Shown here one piece after another: positions 61,138-64,000 of a DNA stretch of 64,000 bases. Numbering within the stretch: the stretch's first letter is position 1; the number at the start of each line of letters is the position of its first letter. A program made the position numbers and the translations under genes. The stretch comes from Planctomycetota bacterium (GTDB lineage: Bacteria > Planctomycetota > UBA1135 > GCA-002686595). Under the pieces are notes generated by a model. That model was given only the letters and a program-made list of their open reading frames with translations, was not told the origin of the DNA and did not search any database. The DNA is taken from NCBI GenBank assembly GCA_029259595.1, contig JAJDEW010000105.1, positions 1-64,000 on the forward strand, read 5' to 3'.

Positions 61138-63495
61138 ATGACGAGCATCGGATACAACACCGGTCTGCGCGCGCTGCTTTCTTCGCAATTCGCGCTGAAT
61201 ACCGTCGGCCACAACATCTCGAACGCGAACACCCTCGGGTACTCGCGCCAGCAGATCCACTTCGGCACGTCGTCGCCGCTGGCGAGCCGTGGAGTCCTGA
61301 TCGGAACCGGGGTGAACGCCCTGGACGTCCAGCGGGGCGTCGATCAGCTCTTGAACCGGCGCATCTTCTCCCAGGTCAGCGTGTCGGGTTCGCTCCAGAC
61401 GCAGCTCGGAGGGATGACCGAGATCGAGGCCCTCTTCGGTGAGCCCGAGGGCAACAGCGTCGGCAGCATGCTCGACGACTTCTTCACCAGCATCTCCGAG
61501 CTCTCGACGGCCCCCGAGGACGCGATCCTGCGCACGGGCGCGGTCCAGTCCGCCGTCGCGCTGACGAGCCAGTTCAACCTGCTCGATACCGGGCTGGAGA
61601 ACGTCGTGCAAGACCGACGCGCGGAGCTCTCGACGAAGGTCTCGGAGGTCAACGACTTCGCCACGAAGATCGCACAGCTGAACGTGAGGATCGGAGAGTC
61701 GCTGGCGAACGGTTTGTCGCCGAACGACCTGTACGACGAACGCGACCGAGCCCTGCGGGGGCTGGCCGGAATCGTCGACTTCAAGACGGTCCAGGGTCCG
61801 AACGACGCGATCGGCGTCCTGGTCGCGGGCAACACGCTCGTTTCTTCGGCCCATGCCAACCGCATGACGGTGACGACGGACAACACGGGCAAGACGGCGC
61901 TTCAGGTCGTGGGCGCTTCCGGCTTCGTACCGGTGACGGGAGGTGCGATCGGCGGCCTACTGGAGGTCAGCCGCTCGTTGGGCCCGGACCTGAGGGGACA
62001 AATCGATCAGCTGGCGCGGAACCTGATTCTCGAGTCGAATCGCGTGCACAGCGTCGGCGTCCCGGCCGGCGGGCCGTTCACATCGCTGACGGCGCAGAAC
62101 TCGATCAAGGATCGCGATCAAGACGGCTCTCTGCGGGACGAGCTGTTGTCGAATTCGGGCCTGCCGTTCGACATCTCGAACGGCGTCCTGTCCGTGAACG
62201 TCACGAACATGGAGTCCGGCGACGTCGTCAGGAGCGAGATCGCCATCTCGAAGACGCATACGACGGTGCAGGACTTGCTCGACTCGGTCAACGCGATCGA
62301 CAACCTGTCCGCCGACATCGACGGTTTCGGCCGGCTGCGCCTGATCTCGAATGCCGGCCATGGCTTCGACTTCAGCTCGCGCATCGACCCGAGCCCCGAC
62401 GCGGAGGGCACCTTCGGTGGAGGCCGCGCGACGCTCGGTTCCGGTGCCTCGGCGCCGTTCGCCCTGGCCGACGGCGACACTCTGAGCCTGACCGTGGATC
62501 CGAGCGGAGCCGCCGTTCCGCTCACCGTGACGTTCGCGACCGCGGACTTCGACGAGATCTCGGAAGCGACCGCCGACGAGATCGCGGCGGTGATCAACGG
62601 CGACTCGGCGGCGCAGGCCGCCGGCATCGTCGCGAACGTCGTCGGTGAACAGGTCTACCTGCAGAGCATCAGCTCCGGAGCCACCCAGTCGTTCCGACTC
62701 GATGGCGGGACAGCGGTAGCGACGATGGGTCTGGGCTTTGCCGTCGGTACGACGACGACCGGTCAGGACAACACCGTCGACGTCGAGATTCAGGGCCTCT
62801 ACACGGGCGCGGGCGACGAAGTCTTCACTTTCCGTCCCAATATGGACGGGACGATCGGCACGACCCCCGGCCTCGCGATCGACGTCTTCGACGCGTCCGG
62901 TGAACGCATCTCGACCCTCGAGGTCGGCGTGGGCTACCAGCCGGGAAGCGAGCTGGAGATCGGAGAGGGACTGCGCGTCTCCTTCGGTCTCGGCGAGATC
63001 TCGGCGACGAACAACGATGCCTTCGAGCTCGAGGTCGTCGACGATCCCGACACGACGGACGTGTTGGTCGCACTGGGTCTGAACTCGCTCTTCGTCGGCA
63101 GCGATGCCGAGACGATCGGCGTGCGCGAGGACATCGTGGCGGACCCCTCCCTGCTGTCGTCCTCGAAGACGGGCTCGAGCGGCGACAGCTCGCTCTTGCT
63201 GGACCTTCTGGACGTCGACTCCAAGGGCATCGGGAGCCTCGGCGGAGCGACCATCGGCCAGTTCTACGGCAACATCGTCGGTGACACAGGCTTCGAGGTC
63301 GCCTCCACGAACAGCGCGTTGCAATCGAACGACATCTTGATCTCGAGCCTGGACCTCCGTCGGGACCAGGTGGCGGGCGTGAACGTCGACGAAGAGCTCG
63401 TCGACCTGCTCCAGTACGAGCAGTCCTTCGCCGCCGCCGCCCAATTCATCACCGTCGTGAACCAGCTCAACGACGAACTCCTGTCCTTGATCTGA
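61138..63495 (+). CDS. flgK: Flagellar hook-associated protein 1
   Basis: FlgK joins the hook to the filament. The 785-residue protein is longer than in E. coli (547), with large central insertions of beta type. N terminus: YNTGLRALLSSQFALNTVGH then NISNANTLGYSRQQIHFGT, the axial-protein signature; LLNRRIFSQ and the C-terminal GVNVDEELVDLLQYEQSFAAAAQFI match FlgK. It starts five bases after the flgN stop and ends two bases before flgL. Confidence 0.94.
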   Translation: MTSIGYNTGLRALLSSQFALNTVGHNISNANTLGYSRQQIHFGTSSPLASRGVLIGTGVNALDVQRGVDQLLNRRIFSQVSVSGSLQTQLGGMTEIEALFGEPEGNSVGSMLDDFFTSISELSTAPEDAILRTGAVQSAVALTSQFNLLDTGLENVVQDRRAELSTKVSEVNDFATKIAQLNVRIGESLANGLSPNDLYDERDRALRGLAGIVDFKTVQGPNDAIGVLVAGNTLVSSAHANRMTVTTDNTGKTALQVVGASGFVPVTGGAIGGLLEVSRSLGPDLRGQIDQLARNLILESNRVHSVGVPAGGPFTSLTAQNSIKDRDQDGSLRDELLSNSGLPFDISNGVLSVNVTNMESGDVVRSEIAISKTHTTVQDLLDSVNAIDNLSADIDGFGRLRLISNAGHGFDFSSRIDPSPDAEGTFGGGRATLGSGASAPFALADGDTLSLTVDPSGAAVPLTVTFATADFDEISEATADEIAAVINGDSAAQAAGIVANVVGEQVYLQSISSGATQSFRLDGGTAVATMGLGFAVGTTTTGQDNTVDVEIQGLYTGAGDEVFTFRPNMDGTIGTTPGLAIDVFDASGERISTLEVGVGYQPGSELEIGEGLRVSFGLGEISATNNDAFELEVVDDPDTTDVLVALGLNSLFVGSDAETIGVREDIVADPSLLSSSKTGSSGDSSLLLDLLDVDSKGIGSLGGATIGQFYGNIVGDTGFEVASTNSALQSNDILISSLDLRRDQVAGVNVDEELVDLLQYEQSFAAAAQFITVVNQLNDELLSLI

Positions 63496-63497
63496 TC

Positions 63498-64000
63498 ATG
63501 ACACTACGCATCAGCACTCTCGGCTCGTTTCAGCAGGTCCTGCTCGGGATCCGCGGAAACCAGGGCCTTCTGATCCGGGCACAGGAACAAGTGGCCTCCG
63601 GTCGCCGCATCCTGCGCCCCTCGGACGACCCGACGGGAACGGCGCGCTCGCTCTCCCTCACGCGTCAGTTGGCTGACACGGGGCGCTTCAAGGAAGCGAT
63701 CACAGCCGGTCTGACCAGCACGAACACCGCCACGAGCGGGCTCGAGGACGCGAGTGGCCTCCTGGCCGAGGCGCGCGCGCTCGTGCTCCAGTCGATGAAC
63801 GGAACGCTTCAGCAGGAGGACCGTGAGTCTTTGGCTGCCGAGTTCGACCTGATCCGGGCGCAGCTGCTCGAGATCGGCAACGTGCGCGCCGGCGACCGCT
63901 ACCTGTTCGGCGGCACGAAGTCGGGCGCTCCGCCCTGGCAGGAGGTCCGGGTCGGCGACGAAACTCGCGTCGTCTACCGCGGCAACGAAGAGCAACAGTT
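63498..64000 (+). CDS. flgL: Flagellar hook-associated protein 3 (partial)
   Basis: The first 167 codons of flgL, cut by the right edge. It starts MTLRISTLGSFQQVLLGIR and shows QEQVASGRRILRPSDDPTGTARSL, the flagellin/FlgL N-terminal motif, then NVRAGDRYLFGGTKSGAPPW. FlgL is the second junction protein beneath the filament. It follows flgK by two bases. Confidence 0.92.
   Translation, partial: MTLRISTLGSFQQVLLGIRGNQGLLIRAQEQVASGRRILRPSDDPTGTARSLSLTRQLADTGRFKEAITAGLTSTNTATSGLEDASGLLAEARALVLQSMNGTLQQEDRESLAAEFDLIRAQLLEIGNVRAGDRYLFGGTKSGAPPWQEVRVGDETRVVYRGNEEQQ

Noticed and set aside
1..64000. CRISPR arrays, rRNA operons, insertion sequences
   Set aside because: No regularly spaced direct repeats, no rRNA-like stretches and no transposase genes with terminal inverted repeats were seen.

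Overview
This is a high-GC, gene-dense chromosomal window from a diderm bacterium. The best guess is a member of the Planctomycetota. That is inferred from gene style, not phylogeny: an RNA polymerase sigma factor fused to a membrane anchor and extracytoplasmic repeat domains, a secreted FG-GAP protein, a YVTN-propeller/c-heme protein, a propeller-type hybrid histidine kinase and many signal-peptide proteins of unknown function. L- and P-ring genes (flgH, flgI) imply an outer membrane, and dapF and murJ imply a peptidoglycan precursor pathway.

Layout. 1-2498 (minus): a pterin/deazapurine operon, queD-folK-pteridine reductase-yhhQ, with one more gene running off the left edge. 2566-12689: an anchored coiled-coil protein, a CstA-family transporter, a degenerate sensor kinase, a nitroreductase, a CBS-domain cysteine/cystathionine synthase, and rnhC-dapF. 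12799-20117: an M48 membrane protease, a secreted esterase, an FG-GAP protein, and an HTTM-like membrane protein with a partner and a flavin reductase. 20413-33282: gyrA, a lipoprotein, a sigma-54 activator with an atypical receiver, a YqeY-type protein, murJ, class II ribonucleotide reductase and a lipocalin-like secreted protein. 33503-45652: a CDF transporter, a DsbD-type thiol:disulfide protein interrupted by an in-frame TGA, a 1293-residue hybrid histidine kinase, feoAB behind a Fur-like operator, rpiA and an N-formylglutamate-amidohydrolase-like protein. 45744-48719 (minus): the propeller/c-heme protein. 48980-64000 (plus): a flagellar rod/hook/ring locus, fliK-flgD-flgE-[sigma fusion]-flgF-flgG-flgA-flgH-flgI-flgJ-flgN-flgK-flgL, cut by the right edge.

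Main discovery. The DsbD-family gene at 34471-36840 has a TGA at 36535-36537 exactly where the first cysteine of the thioredoxin C-x-x-C motif should be. The frame continues with a normal thioredoxin domain. Eighteen bases after the TGA, a stem-loop (36556-36575) presents AGGUCU at its tip, which looks like a bacterial SECIS element. I read this as a selenoprotein with a U-V-N-C centre (Sec689/Cys692) that standard gene calling would split in two.

Other notable signals: the membrane-tethered sigma factor inside the flagellar locus; two copies of a roughly 145-base structured repeat with a compensatory base-pair change; and two almost identical sigma-54-like promoters that place transcription starts at or just before the start codons of fliK and flgF. 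No tRNA, rRNA, CRISPR array or intact insertion sequence was seen.
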